Translations under genes and position numbers: made by a program
Shown: positions 35,320 to 42,606 of the stretch, in pieces
Position numbering within the stretch: position 1 is the first letter of the stretch
How the letters are laid out: the number at the start of each line of letters is the position of its first letter
Notes under the pieces: generated by a model
Databases searched by the model: none
Told to the model about the DNA's origin: nothing
The model's input: only the letters and a program-made list of their open reading frames with translations
Assembly (NCBI GenBank): GCA_028710885.1
Contig: JAQTTG010000001.1
Location: 62,001 to 126,000 of the forward strand
Length of the DNA: 64,000 bases
Origin: Sulfuricurvum sp.
GTDB lineage: Bacteria > Campylobacterota > Campylobacteria > Campylobacterales > Sulfurimonadaceae
Reading direction: 5' to 3'

Positions 35320-35544
35320 TTACGAACGGATCACTTTTTCGATTGCAGTAGAAAGATCTAGACCTTCATTTTTTTGGATATTGTTGATAGCACGCCCTAC
35401 TTTTAGTTTTGCTTCTTCAAGCGAAATTGCGGGAAATTCGTCTTTTTCCTCGACTATATCGATCTTATCTTTTGGTAAAATCTCTAAAAGCCCCATCAAC
35501 TTATCATAAATCGTATCATGGATAATCAGTCGAACGGTATGCAT
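35320..35544 (-). CDS. Cognate antitoxin of the RelE/ParE pair
   Basis: 74 aa from the ATG at 35544, which has an AGAGGG Shine-Dalgarno; the frame extends 14 codons further upstream into the promoter. Acidic and charged C-terminus (DEFPAISLEEAKLKVGRAIN). The predicted strand at the N-terminus (HTVRLIIHD) could be a ribbon-helix-helix DNA-binding element. Assigned mainly from size, order and 1-bp spacing to the toxin. It lies 62 bp from the left end of the genomic island. Confidence 0.65.
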   Translation of the reverse strand: MHTVRLIIHDTIYDKLMGLLEILPKDKIDIVEEKDEFPAISLEEAKLKVGRAINNIQKNEGLDLSTAIEKVIRS

Positions 35545-35576
35545 TCTAATACCCTCTATTAATTTATTTGTTTTAA

Positions 35577-35582
35577 ATTGTA
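35577..35582 (-). promoter_or_regulatory. Candidate -10 box of the toxin-antitoxin operon
   Basis: Minus-strand TACAAT in ATGCTACAATTT about 33 nt before the antitoxin ATG. The -35 region (TTTTTTACC) touches the left island repeat, so insertion of the island changed the DNA immediately upstream of this promoter. Confidence 0.4.
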
Positions 35583-35605
35583 GCATTGATTGGTAAAAAA
35601 GAAGT

Positions 35606-35623
35606 TAGGTACAACGTAAGCCG
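35606..35623 (+). repeat. Left attachment repeat (attL-like), fragment of rnpB 3' end
   Basis: TAGGTACAACGTAAGCCG, identical to 42607-42624. Left of it, on the minus strand, the chromosome reads ACTTCTTTTTT, a T-tract that probably was the 3' trailer of rnpB before insertion. Right of it the sequence has no rnpB similarity, so only the last 18 nt of the RNA gene are duplicated. Confidence 0.85.
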
Positions 35624-35660
35624 CGTGCTTTTTACCACCTGAAATACGGGCTTTCAAAGG

Positions 35661-35675
35661 ATTCTGTGACAGAAT
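35661..35675. repeat. Short palindrome near the left island end
   Basis: ATTCTGTGACAGAAT, a 15-bp inverted repeat 38 bp inside the left repeat. It could be a recombinase or excisionase site, or a weak terminator of the adjacent minus-strand gene; no T-run follows. Confidence 0.35.
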
Positions 35676-35700
35676 TGCTATGCACATAGATATTTATACT

Positions 35701-37110
35701 TTAAATTATTAATTTTTTATCGAAAATCTTTTCTACTTGTCGATTAATAGCTTCAGCATCTTCGGCTTGCCTTAGTGCATTAATCAGTTGATTTTTATGG
35801 TTAGGAATATAATCATGATACTTATCCTGATTGAGATAAGTCATAATGCCCGATATATTTTCAAACTTTGATGATATTTGATCTCCAAATATGCTTCCCA
35901 TAAAATCAGTAATTGATTTCTCTTCTAAAAAAGATAATAAATTACTAAAAGTACCACCACTTAATGTTCCAAATATACCTTTGAAGAGTAGAAATCTCGT
36001 TCCTTTTAGAAGAGATTTTTTATATGATGGCATTTCATTTAGTTTTTTAAAACTATTTGCAAATAATTCGTCTTCAAACGCTTGAAATTCTTTATCATCA
36101 AACGTATGTATGTATCTATTTTTAACTGTTTCTGCAGTCATGAGGCGATTTAGCATATCACTCCGTGTTTTTTCTATCTGCTTAATCAATCCGTCAACTG
36201 ATCTGGAAGAATTCATAAATACGCTAAGCCCTATAGGAAATGTTTCAAATAGCTGTTTTGAATTATTAGTCAAGCTAGTTATTTTCTCTTGCTGTACAGC
36301 GTCATTTAAAAGTTTTTTACCGACATACTTCCAGAACAAAAATACTTGTTGAGACCTTAAAGGTTCAATCGATGTATTTGCCAAATATGCAGCTTTTGAC
36401 TCATTGGCCTGCTCTCCTAAAAAATTAATACGAAATCTATTTATGAGACCTGAAACAATAATCCTTCTACTCATATTATCAGTATGCATATCAAATAGCT
36501 TTTTTACATGATCATAGATATACTCTTCATCGATGTGCGTAATCAATAGTCCTATTAAACATTTTGAACCATGGAAAGTATTTTCATTCTTTATAATCGA
36601 CTGTGCAATGTTCAAAGCATCATAGTGTCTATCTTCAATGCTATAGCCTGATTTGGAAAAATAAGCAAGAAATTTAGATATATCTACATTTGCGTCTAAT
36701 GGTTTTTCTGATATCTCAACATTTAAATATTTTATTAATTCAAATGATTCTTTTGTGGCAGATTTACACATGTTCATTAATTGACTAGTATCATTAACAT
36801 GAGCGGTCTTTATTCCACAGCCTAATCCGCCAATACCATAACTATTTATAAGCTGCTCTACTGCCCGTTCAGTTTTTTGCTGTTCTTGAAAAGGCAATGT
36901 ACCGTCGTAAAATATATTTGGCGACATTACAAGCGCTTCTAACATTTGCAACAAGTTACTTAATTTGTCTATGTGAATTGTATTGGATGAATCATTACCT
37001 TCAAACAAGTCATAAACATCATGAATAGTCCTACTATTAACGAGTAATGATCCAGTATATGCTATTTTTTTGGATAACGGCCGTTCAGGAACTGTCATAT
37101 CTATTCTCAC
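35701..37110 (-). CDS. Island protein of unknown function (469 aa)
   Basis: No family is recognised. The protein is mostly helical and soluble without signal peptide. There is a glycine-rich stretch GIGGLGCGIKTA around residue 90 and a hydrophobic, glycine-rich segment FLLFKGIFGTLSGGTFSNLLSFL near residue 390 that could insert in a membrane. The start is GTG overlapping the stop of the preceding remnant (GTGA); ATG 37098 is a second choice. It is the only intact minus-strand gene in the island. Its position at the far end from the integrase is typical for cargo. The overlap implies it was once the second gene of a two-gene unit whose first member is now truncated. Confidence 0.65.
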   Translation of the reverse strand: MRIDMTVPERPLSKKIAYTGSLLVNSRTIHDVYDLFEGNDSSNTIHIDKLSNLLQMLEALVMSPNIFYDGTLPFQEQQKTERAVEQLINSYGIGGLGCGIKTAHVNDTSQLMNMCKSATKESFELIKYLNVEISEKPLDANVDISKFLAYFSKSGYSIEDRHYDALNIAQSIIKNENTFHGSKCLIGLLITHIDEEYIYDHVKKLFDMHTDNMSRRIIVSGLINRFRINFLGEQANESKAAYLANTSIEPLRSQQVFLFWKYVGKKLLNDAVQQEKITSLTNNSKQLFETFPIGLSVFMNSSRSVDGLIKQIEKTRSDMLNRLMTAETVKNRYIHTFDDKEFQAFEDELFANSFKKLNEMPSYKKSLLKGTRFLLFKGIFGTLSGGTFSNLLSFLEEKSITDFMGSIFGDQISSKFENISGIMTYLNQDKYHDYIPNHKNQLINALRQAEDAEAINRQVEKIFDKKLII

Positions 37111-37289
37111 AATAATTTATCTAAAATTTGTCTTTCAAAATCATCTACAGAACATATGGCGTAAGAATTAATATTATTATGCTTCTCCATATCCTGAAAT
37201 TCTAAAAGTATAATTTTACGTTGTTCAGGGTTCCACTTAGATTTATCCAAGTATCTACAATCATATTCATCACCATCTAAAAGTATATG
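37107..37289 (-). pseudogene. 3' remnant of a gene formerly upstream of the 469-aa island gene
   Basis: Minus-strand frame of 60 codons with no start codon at its upstream edge: it opens right after a TAG with HILLDGDEYDCRYLDKSKW, continues through a charged region and ends ...DDFERQILDKLL, its TGA overlapping the next GTG. Composition (acidic, aromatic, few rare residues) looks like real protein, unlike the AT-rich DNA above it. The first Met gives only 27 codons. Read as the tail of a truncated gene; the possibility of a genuine mini-ORF of 27 aa remains. Confidence 0.5.
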
Positions 37290-37551
37290 CTAGTATATTA
37301 CAGTAAAAAAGTTTTATTGTAATACTTTTTATTATTAAAAATATTGGATATATTGAAAAAAAATGAACAATAAAAAATATATACTTTAATAGACTCATTA
37401 TTTCAAGAAATCATTAGTTGATGTTAAGATGTTAAGATGTTAAACAATATATAAAAGTCTGGCCTGACTACCAAAAAGTTAAGACTTGTAATGTTCATAT
37501 ATAGTCTAAATTAATTTTTTTGATTATTATAATTAAGGTCGCAATAAATTG
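37290..37551. other. AT-rich non-coding stretch at the strand switch
   Basis: No open frame of note. It holds the triple GATGTTAA repeat (37420-37443), an inverted repeat AAGTCT (37456-37461) / AGACTT (37482-37487) around an imperfect palindrome GTCTGGCCTGAC, and a TATAAT at 37528-37533. It is the promoter region between the two divergent halves of the island. Confidence 0.6.
37420..37443 (+). repeat. Three tandem copies of GATGTTAA
   Basis: Three perfect, contiguous 8-bp units upstream of the NERD gene. Possible iterons or a regulator-binding array. Confidence 0.6.
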
Positions 37552-37557
37552 ACGTAT
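37552..37557 (+). promoter_or_regulatory. Candidate -10 box of the NERD operon, leaderless arrangement
   Basis: TATAAT followed by 6 nt and the ATG at 37567. A second TATAAT at 37528-37533 would instead give a leader of about 28 nt. No Shine-Dalgarno close to the ATG. Confidence 0.4.
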
Positions 37558-37566
37558 AATAGAAAC

Positions 37567-38340
37567 ATGAAAACAAAAAAATCCCCTCTTAAAGACAAAC
37601 CTCTTCGCCATGCAGGGCAATCACTAGATGAGGAAATCAATCACTTGATTGAAAATGAAGCCACTCCATACATAAGTGCTACCCTAACTCTAATATTATT
37701 TGCTGTATTCGAATGGTATCGATGGTATACACATGTTCCCCCTTCTCCTTGGATCTTTACAATTATGGCTTTATTGTTAACAGGATTTACAGTATACAAA
37801 AGCATCAATATTCGATCACAGTTAAAAAATCTTCGTCTAGGTCGTGATGGTGAAAAAGCCGTAGGACAATATCTGGAGAGCTTTCGATCAGCAAATGGTA
37901 TCAAAGTCTTTCATGACATAAAAGGGGATAATTTTAATATCGATCATGTTGTCGTCTCTACAAAAGGTATCTATATAATCGAAACAAAATCGCATTCAAA
38001 ACCGACCAAAGGCAAAGCAGAAATTCTCTTTGATGGAAAACGACTTTTATTTAACGGTGCTGACTACGGTGATCGCATCATCATACAAGTCAAAGCTGAA
38101 ACCAAATGGCTCTCTGAACTGGTAGAAGAAATTACTGCCCGAAGCTTTCCTATTCAACCTGTTATCGCTTTCCCTGGATGGTTTGTAAAAATGACCAATA
38201 CAAATGACAGCGGTATCTGGGCACTCAATCCTAGAGGATTGCCAACGTTTCTAAATAATCAGCCAGAAGTTATGTCACTCGAAGACGTACAATTGGTTTC
38301 AAACCATCTAAGCAGATATATTCGATCATTAGAAAAATAA
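37567..38340 (+). CDS. Membrane-anchored NERD-domain nuclease-like protein
   Basis: 257 aa from ATG 37567 (a TTG six codons upstream opens the frame but overlaps the promoter). Two adjacent hydrophobic helices (about 35-80) are followed by a NERD domain: GRDGEKAVGQYLESF, then NIDHVVVSTKGIYIIETKSH, in which Asp and the ExK triad of the PD-(D/E)XK nuclease fold are intact. NERD proteins are nuclease-related and occur on plasmids and mobile elements; activity is shown for few. The stop overlaps the next start by one base, so the two are translationally coupled. In an island this is a candidate nucleic-acid-targeting cargo gene. Confidence 0.82.
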   Translation: MKTKKSPLKDKPLRHAGQSLDEEINHLIENEATPYISATLTLILFAVFEWYRWYTHVPPSPWIFTIMALLLTGFTVYKSINIRSQLKNLRLGRDGEKAVGQYLESFRSANGIKVFHDIKGDNFNIDHVVVSTKGIYIIETKSHSKPTKGKAEILFDGKRLLFNGADYGDRIIIQVKAETKWLSELVEEITARSFPIQPVIAFPGWFVKMTNTNDSGIWALNPRGLPTFLNNQPEVMSLEDVQLVSNHLSRYIRSLEK

Positions 38341-39383
38341 TGCAAAAAGAATTTATTAACAACTTGATCTCATATAGTCAGTGCTATCTTCAAGTTGATG
38401 ATATACGTAAAAATGGATTCATTGATATTCTCAAAAAACATCAACATATTGAGAATACACTTACTTTTTTAGAAAAAGTTCATACTGATTTACATAAACT
38501 TCATAATTTTTACGATCAGATTATTACCATCTTACTTGATGGCTTTTACTCCATTATCGATCTTGAAGAAAAACAAAACTCTAGTAGTGAGCATTGGGAT
38601 CGAATAAAACGCTTTGAGAAACAGCGGAAGAATGTTCTTCCCTACATCAATGGTTTGATCAGTTCTCAAGAAATATATCAAAGTATTGATGATCCACTAA
38701 TGAATAAACGAATAACTATTGCTCTAAAAGTATTTGAATCGTTTTTAAAAGATGATGACTTAATACTCGAAAATCTGGCGCTCGCCAGTTATTATTCAAA
38801 AAAAATCAGATTCAATCAGAGATATGATCGAGAAAATCAAGTATTCATTCCAATTCCTTATGACCCTGAAGACATTATAGAAGAAGACTTCCCCCTTAAA
38901 AGCGATATAAAGCTCTATATGCCTGAACTTCTTCCATTCGTTACAAATCTTGGTGATCTGATTTATCTGGCTTCTTTATCAAACTTCTTTTATGGTTATC
39001 GCTTAACACCACAGATGATTTTGAGATCAGTCGCTATCAAGCTCTATAATAATCTGTTTATGGTTCCAATGTACAGTTATGATGAAGATGGAGAGGAATA
39101 TATTAATCATGATGCAATTAATAAATCTGCATTAAAACGCAGTATTGAATCCCTATTACTGCCATTTAGTGAATCCGAAAAGTTTACTATTGATATCAAA
39201 AAGTTTCAAAAATATTATGTAAAAACATATTTTAGAGGCTCCCCTATATTGGCTTTAGAGGGCAAAAACAATAAGAACAAATTCCGAAACTTTTTCAATC
39301 CTGATCAATATTACAAAGCTGACTATCCTATCAGTATTTCGAGAAATCCAAAGGTTATATCACATCAATCCATGTTTATGTAA
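38340..39383 (+). CDS. Unknown protein coupled to the NERD gene (347 aa)
   Basis: Start overlaps the NERD stop (TAATG). No family recognised. The N-terminal 150 residues are helical with heptad-like patterns (IENTLTFLEKVHTDLHKLHNF), followed by an aromatic, Pro-rich middle (FIPIPYDPEDIIEEDFPL) and a C-terminal basic tail. No membrane helix, signal peptide or nucleotide-binding loop. Likely works with the NERD protein because of the coupling; that is an inference from arrangement only. Confidence 0.65.
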   Translation: MQKEFINNLISYSQCYLQVDDIRKNGFIDILKKHQHIENTLTFLEKVHTDLHKLHNFYDQIITILLDGFYSIIDLEEKQNSSSEHWDRIKRFEKQRKNVLPYINGLISSQEIYQSIDDPLMNKRITIALKVFESFLKDDDLILENLALASYYSKKIRFNQRYDRENQVFIPIPYDPEDIIEEDFPLKSDIKLYMPELLPFVTNLGDLIYLASLSNFFYGYRLTPQMILRSVAIKLYNNLFMVPMYSYDEDGEEYINHDAINKSALKRSIESLLLPFSESEKFTIDIKKFQKYYVKTYFRGSPILALEGKNNKNKFRNFFNPDQYYKADYPISISRNPKVISHQSMFM

Positions 39384-39440
39384 ATAAATTTTCCTGAATT
39401 TCAGGGAAAAAAAACCTATCCTTCATATCCCCCTATCCCC

Positions 39441-39446
39441 TATAAT
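39441..39446 (+). promoter_or_regulatory. Candidate -10 box of the island replication/integration operon
   Basis: TATAAT in CCCCTATAATTTTCC, 72 nt before the small ssDNA-binding-like gene. The 16-bp palindrome lies between it and the start codon, within the predicted leader. Confidence 0.45.
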
Positions 39447-39471
39447 TTTCCTCGTTATATAACTTTAAAAC

Positions 39472-39487
39472 GACAAAGCGCTTTGTC
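39472..39487. promoter_or_regulatory. Perfect 16-bp palindrome, candidate operator
   Basis: GACAAAGCGCTTTGTC is identical to its reverse complement. Placed just downstream of a TATAAT and upstream of the Shine-Dalgarno AAAGGA, where a dimeric repressor would block transcription of the replication genes. The island's small HTH protein is one candidate ligand. Confidence 0.55.
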
Positions 39488-39517
39488 AAATCCAAAAATC
39501 ATATAAAGGATTTGACT

Positions 39518-39775
39518 ATGATCAAATTAACTGGAACCCTTCTCAATGTCTACACTTCGAACGATTTCACCAACAAGGAAACGGGTGAAGTGGTACGCGG
39601 TAAAAATAAGTTGCAATTGCTTTTGGAAACCCCTCTTAAAAACGGCGCTACACGTAAAGAGCTGATTGACATCTCTATCCCCTCTTCTAAAGTTGCCCTC
39701 TATCAAGGTCAGGAAAACTCTCCTGTCGAGGTAGATGTTGCCACAGTCGGTAAAACAATCTTCTACGGTGTCTAA
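39518..39775 (+). CDS. Small putative single-stranded-DNA-binding protein
   Basis: 85 aa from ATG 39518 (AAAGGA 7 nt upstream; an in-frame TTG two codons earlier is less likely). Predicted all-beta: alternating KLTGTLLNVYTS, KLQLLLETPL, ELIDISIPSS, VEVDVATVGKTIFYGV. Size, beta character and position just before a rolling-circle Rep match the helix-destabilising proteins of filamentous phages and RCR elements. No sequence signature proves it, so the call rests on context. Confidence 0.5.
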   Translation: MIKLTGTLLNVYTSNDFTNKETGEVVRGKNKLQLLLETPLKNGATRKELIDISIPSSKVALYQGQENSPVEVDVATVGKTIFYGV

Positions 39776-39963
39776 CTGAAACTGAGCGCATACGTAGGCT
39801 ATGAGCTAGCATGCGGCTATGCCGCCCGTAAGCTCGAAGCCGTTAGGTATGCGCTTTAGCTCAGGGGGTTCTAGTAACACCCCCTGACGTAAGTCAAATA
39901 TCATTCTCCCAATAACAAATTTAAAAATAAAAAATGACGTTAAAACGTCGAAAGGAAAAACCT
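39776..39963. other. Structured intergenic region, candidate double-strand origin
   Basis: A nested cruciform: outer arms AGCGCATAC (39785-39793) and GTATGCGCT (39847-39855), then GGCT/AGCC (39797-39800 with 39838-39841), GAGCT/AGCTC (39803-39807 with 39831-39835) and an inner hairpin GCGGC-TAT-GCCGC (39813-39825). A second, separate hairpin TCAGGGGGT / ACCCCCTGA (39861-39869 with 39879-39887) has a 9-nt loop TCTAGTAAC. This GC-rich structure sits in AT-rich DNA immediately before rep, where RCR replicons often carry their nick site. The nick site itself is not identified. Confidence 0.55.
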
Positions 39964-41265
39964 ATGCAATCTTCTATTGCCGAAAAATTGCCTTATGCAA
40001 GCGGTATTGACGCATTGTATTACTTTGCACAAAGCGGTGCTTTTTATCATCGGCTCTATGATGACATCATCAATCAGATCGAAGATAAAAAAGCTTATTT
40101 TAAATCCATCAATTATCAGTACGCTGACAATGACATTATCGTCTCTATTAATGGAATCGATGTCGTTTACAGCGGAATGGGAAGAGACGGTTTTCACTGG
40201 TTCAACCATGACTTTTTCAGATCAGGTTTTAAAGACCCTGAGAAGGCTATGAACATTCACAACATACGAATACAGCTCAATGCTATAGGAATCTATACTC
40301 TGGGCTTGAAATCGCTTATAGAGTACGTTAACACGAAATTTTTAGGTGAGTTCACGATGAAGATATTCCCGATCACTCGTATCGACGTTAATATGTTCAT
40401 ACAACACGATTTTAGCTATCTCCGTAAAGAAATGATTTTGTCAAAGAAACAAAATCATTCCGCAAATATAGGTGAGCGTTCCAATGCCTATGAACTTGAA
40501 ACATACTATGTGGGTAAGAAACCCTTTTTACTTCGTATCTACAATAAGCATAAAGAGCTTCAAAGTGCTACACCGATCAAACGGGAGATGATGCACAACC
40601 ATTTCGGGATTCACGGTATGGACTTGGAGAAACCGATCTTTAACGTTGAATTTGAAATGCACAGAGAGTATTTAAAGACTTATGGGATTGATACGATAGA
40701 TGATGCCATTAAGCGTGCCAATATTCTATTTAAAAATGCCTGCGATCAGATCAGACTGATTGATACACAGAGTGTGAGTGAAAAGACTCTTAACTCATCC
40801 AATCGCAAACGAGCGGATACATTACCCGTATGGAATCACATAAAATACCATTACGACGTTAAAGAGTTTATGCAGATCGATACACCGTTAGAGAAGATTG
40901 AGCGGATCAGCTTTCGATACTCCCTGCAAGATGCCGAGAAGTCGATTAAAAAGGTCATCACACGGTTAATGGTTCATCATAATGAGCCGACATTGCTTTT
41001 TTTTCTTGATGTGCTTCAAAGAGCAAAAGCAGAATTCGATTTACGCAAGAGTATAAAAAACCTGCATGAGGAACACAAGGTAGAAACATTTGAAGAGGAA
41101 CTCAAAGGATACAGTGATGAGGGATTATGGAATTTTGATCGGAGCTTGTCAATGGAAATACAAGGCACACCTATAGGTACACCTCTTTATGATGAACTGG
41201 ATCATCGTCACTTACTAATTACCAAAGAGTTAGAAAGACGAAAGCTGATTCCAGATGTGTTTTAG
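39964..41265 (+). CDS. Rolling-circle replication initiator (Rep_trans-like)
   Basis: 433 aa from ATG 39964, which has AAAGGA 8 nt upstream; an ATG ten codons earlier is in frame but lacks one. The order of motifs matches the replication-initiation-factor family found in rolling-circle plasmids, filamentous phages and Tn916-type relaxases: ITRIDVNMF near residue 135, YYVGKKPFLLRIYNKHKELQ near 185, then FNVEFEMHREYLKTYGI near 230. It should nick one strand at the origin through a tyrosine. It might act as replication initiator, relaxase or both. Ten bp before the HTH gene. Confidence 0.72.
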   Translation: MQSSIAEKLPYASGIDALYYFAQSGAFYHRLYDDIINQIEDKKAYFKSINYQYADNDIIVSINGIDVVYSGMGRDGFHWFNHDFFRSGFKDPEKAMNIHNIRIQLNAIGIYTLGLKSLIEYVNTKFLGEFTMKIFPITRIDVNMFIQHDFSYLRKEMILSKKQNHSANIGERSNAYELETYYVGKKPFLLRIYNKHKELQSATPIKREMMHNHFGIHGMDLEKPIFNVEFEMHREYLKTYGIDTIDDAIKRANILFKNACDQIRLIDTQSVSEKTLNSSNRKRADTLPVWNHIKYHYDVKEFMQIDTPLEKIERISFRYSLQDAEKSIKKVITRLMVHHNEPTLLFFLDVLQRAKAEFDLRKSIKNLHEEHKVETFEEELKGYSDEGLWNFDRSLSMEIQGTPIGTPLYDELDHRHLLITKELERRKLIPDVF

Positions 41266-41275
41266 GGAATGAGCT

Positions 41276-41491
41276 ATGCGTTACATGTCATTATCTCATC
41301 TAGCAGAATATTACGATGTTCACCCAGATACGCTACGTAGGCGCTTTAAAGAGTTTAATATTAAGAAAGATGAACATTTTATCGTCATAGGAAATACTGT
41401 CCGTTTTGATGTGGTAAAAGTGCATCCATTGCTGACAGGAGAATACGCCGATGATCGTTTTGAAAGTGTTCTGAATCGGTTGTTAATATGA
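41276..41491 (+). CDS. AlpA/MerR-like helix-turn-helix protein, putative excisionase
   Basis: 71 aa. The N-terminal 45 residues form a winged HTH of the excisionase type: YMSLSHLAEYYDVHPDTLRRR followed by a wing ending in VIGNTVRFDVVKV (described in pieces). Short proteins of this type beside tyrosine integrases act as Xis or transcriptional regulators. It overlaps the integrase start by 4 bp (ATGA). Confidence 0.75.
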   Translation: MRYMSLSHLAEYYDVHPDTLRRRFKEFNIKKDEHFIVIGNTVRFDVVKVHPLLTGEYADDRFESVLNRLLI

Positions 41492-42552
41492 TCGATGCTA
41501 CAATGTCACCGCATAGCATTTCTGTCCGAAAGGATAGAAGATTGGCAAACATCTACGTGCGTGGCAATAAGTTATGGATTGATTACTTTGTCGAAGGTCG
41601 GCGTGTACGCAAGGCAACAGGATTGGAAGACACAACGTCCAATCGTGCCTTCGTCAACAAGACAATCATTCCAAAGCTTCTTACCATGATAGCAACAGGC
41701 GAAATACATAGAAAACAGCCCAAGACATTCGGGCATTATTTCAAGGTATTTCTAACTCTCAAAGATTCGAACCGATCCTATTTCGTTAAAAAACCGATCT
41801 GGGATAAAGTCAATGAAAAATTTAAAAACTTGGATGTGGACAAGATCACTCGGCTCGATGTAAAAAGTTACATCAATGCTCTGCCGATCAAGTCTGTCTC
41901 AAAGGGTGCTTATAAAACGGTACTATTCGAAGTGTTTGAACTCGCCATCGATGATGGCGTATTAAGCACTAATCCTGCGGTCAATATAAAACTGAAAAGC
42001 GATGAGCAGAGAAAAATAGACTACTTCACCAAAGAGGAGGTTAATTTGCTTCTCTCAAAAGCTGAAGGTGTTATGAGACCCTATTTAATGCTGGCATTTC
42101 ATACGGGTATGAGACCCGAAGAAATATTGGGGTTACAATCGAATGACATTTCGGATGGATGGATTGACATAAAACGGGTTCGTACCCGTGGACGTGTCGA
42201 TATACCAAAAACCCGCAATTCAGTTCGTAAAATCCCCTGCCCTACGTTCGTCCTAGATGAACTGGAACAGATCAAAAGTGATCATCTCTTTTTATTTAGA
42301 GATATCGATGATGCAACGAAGTTTAAACACCGATGGCCTGCACTTTTAGAAAAGTGTGAGCTATCGAGACGAAAGCTTTATTCGGCACGTCATACGTTCG
42401 CAACGATCATGCTTCAAAACGGGGTTGTAAGTATTAACGAGTTAGCAGGATTATTAGGACATTCAAGTCCGAAGATTACATTAGCACATTATGCAAGTGT
42501 GATTGATCCGAAGAAAATTGATTTGGGAAAAAACTTTAATTTGTTTAGCTGA
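41488..42552 (+). CDS. int: Tyrosine-type site-specific integrase
   Basis: 354 aa. Residues 10-60 resemble an arm-binding domain (YVRGNKLWIDYFVEGRRVRKAT), 70-160 the SAM-like core-binding domain, and 175-350 the catalytic domain. There the catalytic Arg I is in FHTGMRPEEILGL, Arg II in YSARHTFATI (Tyr in place of the first His, a frequent variant), the His of LLGHSSPKIT, and the Tyr nucleophile in AHYASVI. It lies 54 bp from the right attachment repeat, as expected for an integrase acting at rnpB. Confidence 0.92.
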   Translation: MIDATMSPHSISVRKDRRLANIYVRGNKLWIDYFVEGRRVRKATGLEDTTSNRAFVNKTIIPKLLTMIATGEIHRKQPKTFGHYFKVFLTLKDSNRSYFVKKPIWDKVNEKFKNLDVDKITRLDVKSYINALPIKSVSKGAYKTVLFEVFELAIDDGVLSTNPAVNIKLKSDEQRKIDYFTKEEVNLLLSKAEGVMRPYLMLAFHTGMRPEEILGLQSNDISDGWIDIKRVRTRGRVDIPKTRNSVRKIPCPTFVLDELEQIKSDHLFLFRDIDDATKFKHRWPALLEKCELSRRKLYSARHTFATIMLQNGVVSINELAGLLGHSSPKITLAHYASVIDPKKIDLGKNFNLFS

Positions 42553-42606
42553 TAGTACTGACACAATGGAGTCACACTAAGCTTTCAAACAGCCTAAAAT
42601 AGGGAG

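Noticed and set aside
35031-35586. Toxin-antitoxin pair as part of the island
   Set aside because: It lies outside the left 18-bp repeat, so it belongs to the chromosome flanking the insertion, though it may be an earlier acquisition.
37420-37443. Triple GATGTTAA as a CRISPR-like array
   Set aside because: Units are contiguous 8-mers without spacers, and there are no cas genes in the window.
39388-39411. TTTTCCTGAATTTCAGGGAAAA as terminator of the NERD partner gene
   Set aside because: The inverted repeat is followed by A residues, not T, on the coding strand; the T-run is on the wrong side.
41488-42552. Integrase inactive because Arg II box lacks the first His (YSARHT)
   Set aside because: Tyr at this place is a common variant in active integrases; the two Arg, the later His and the Tyr nucleophile are all present.
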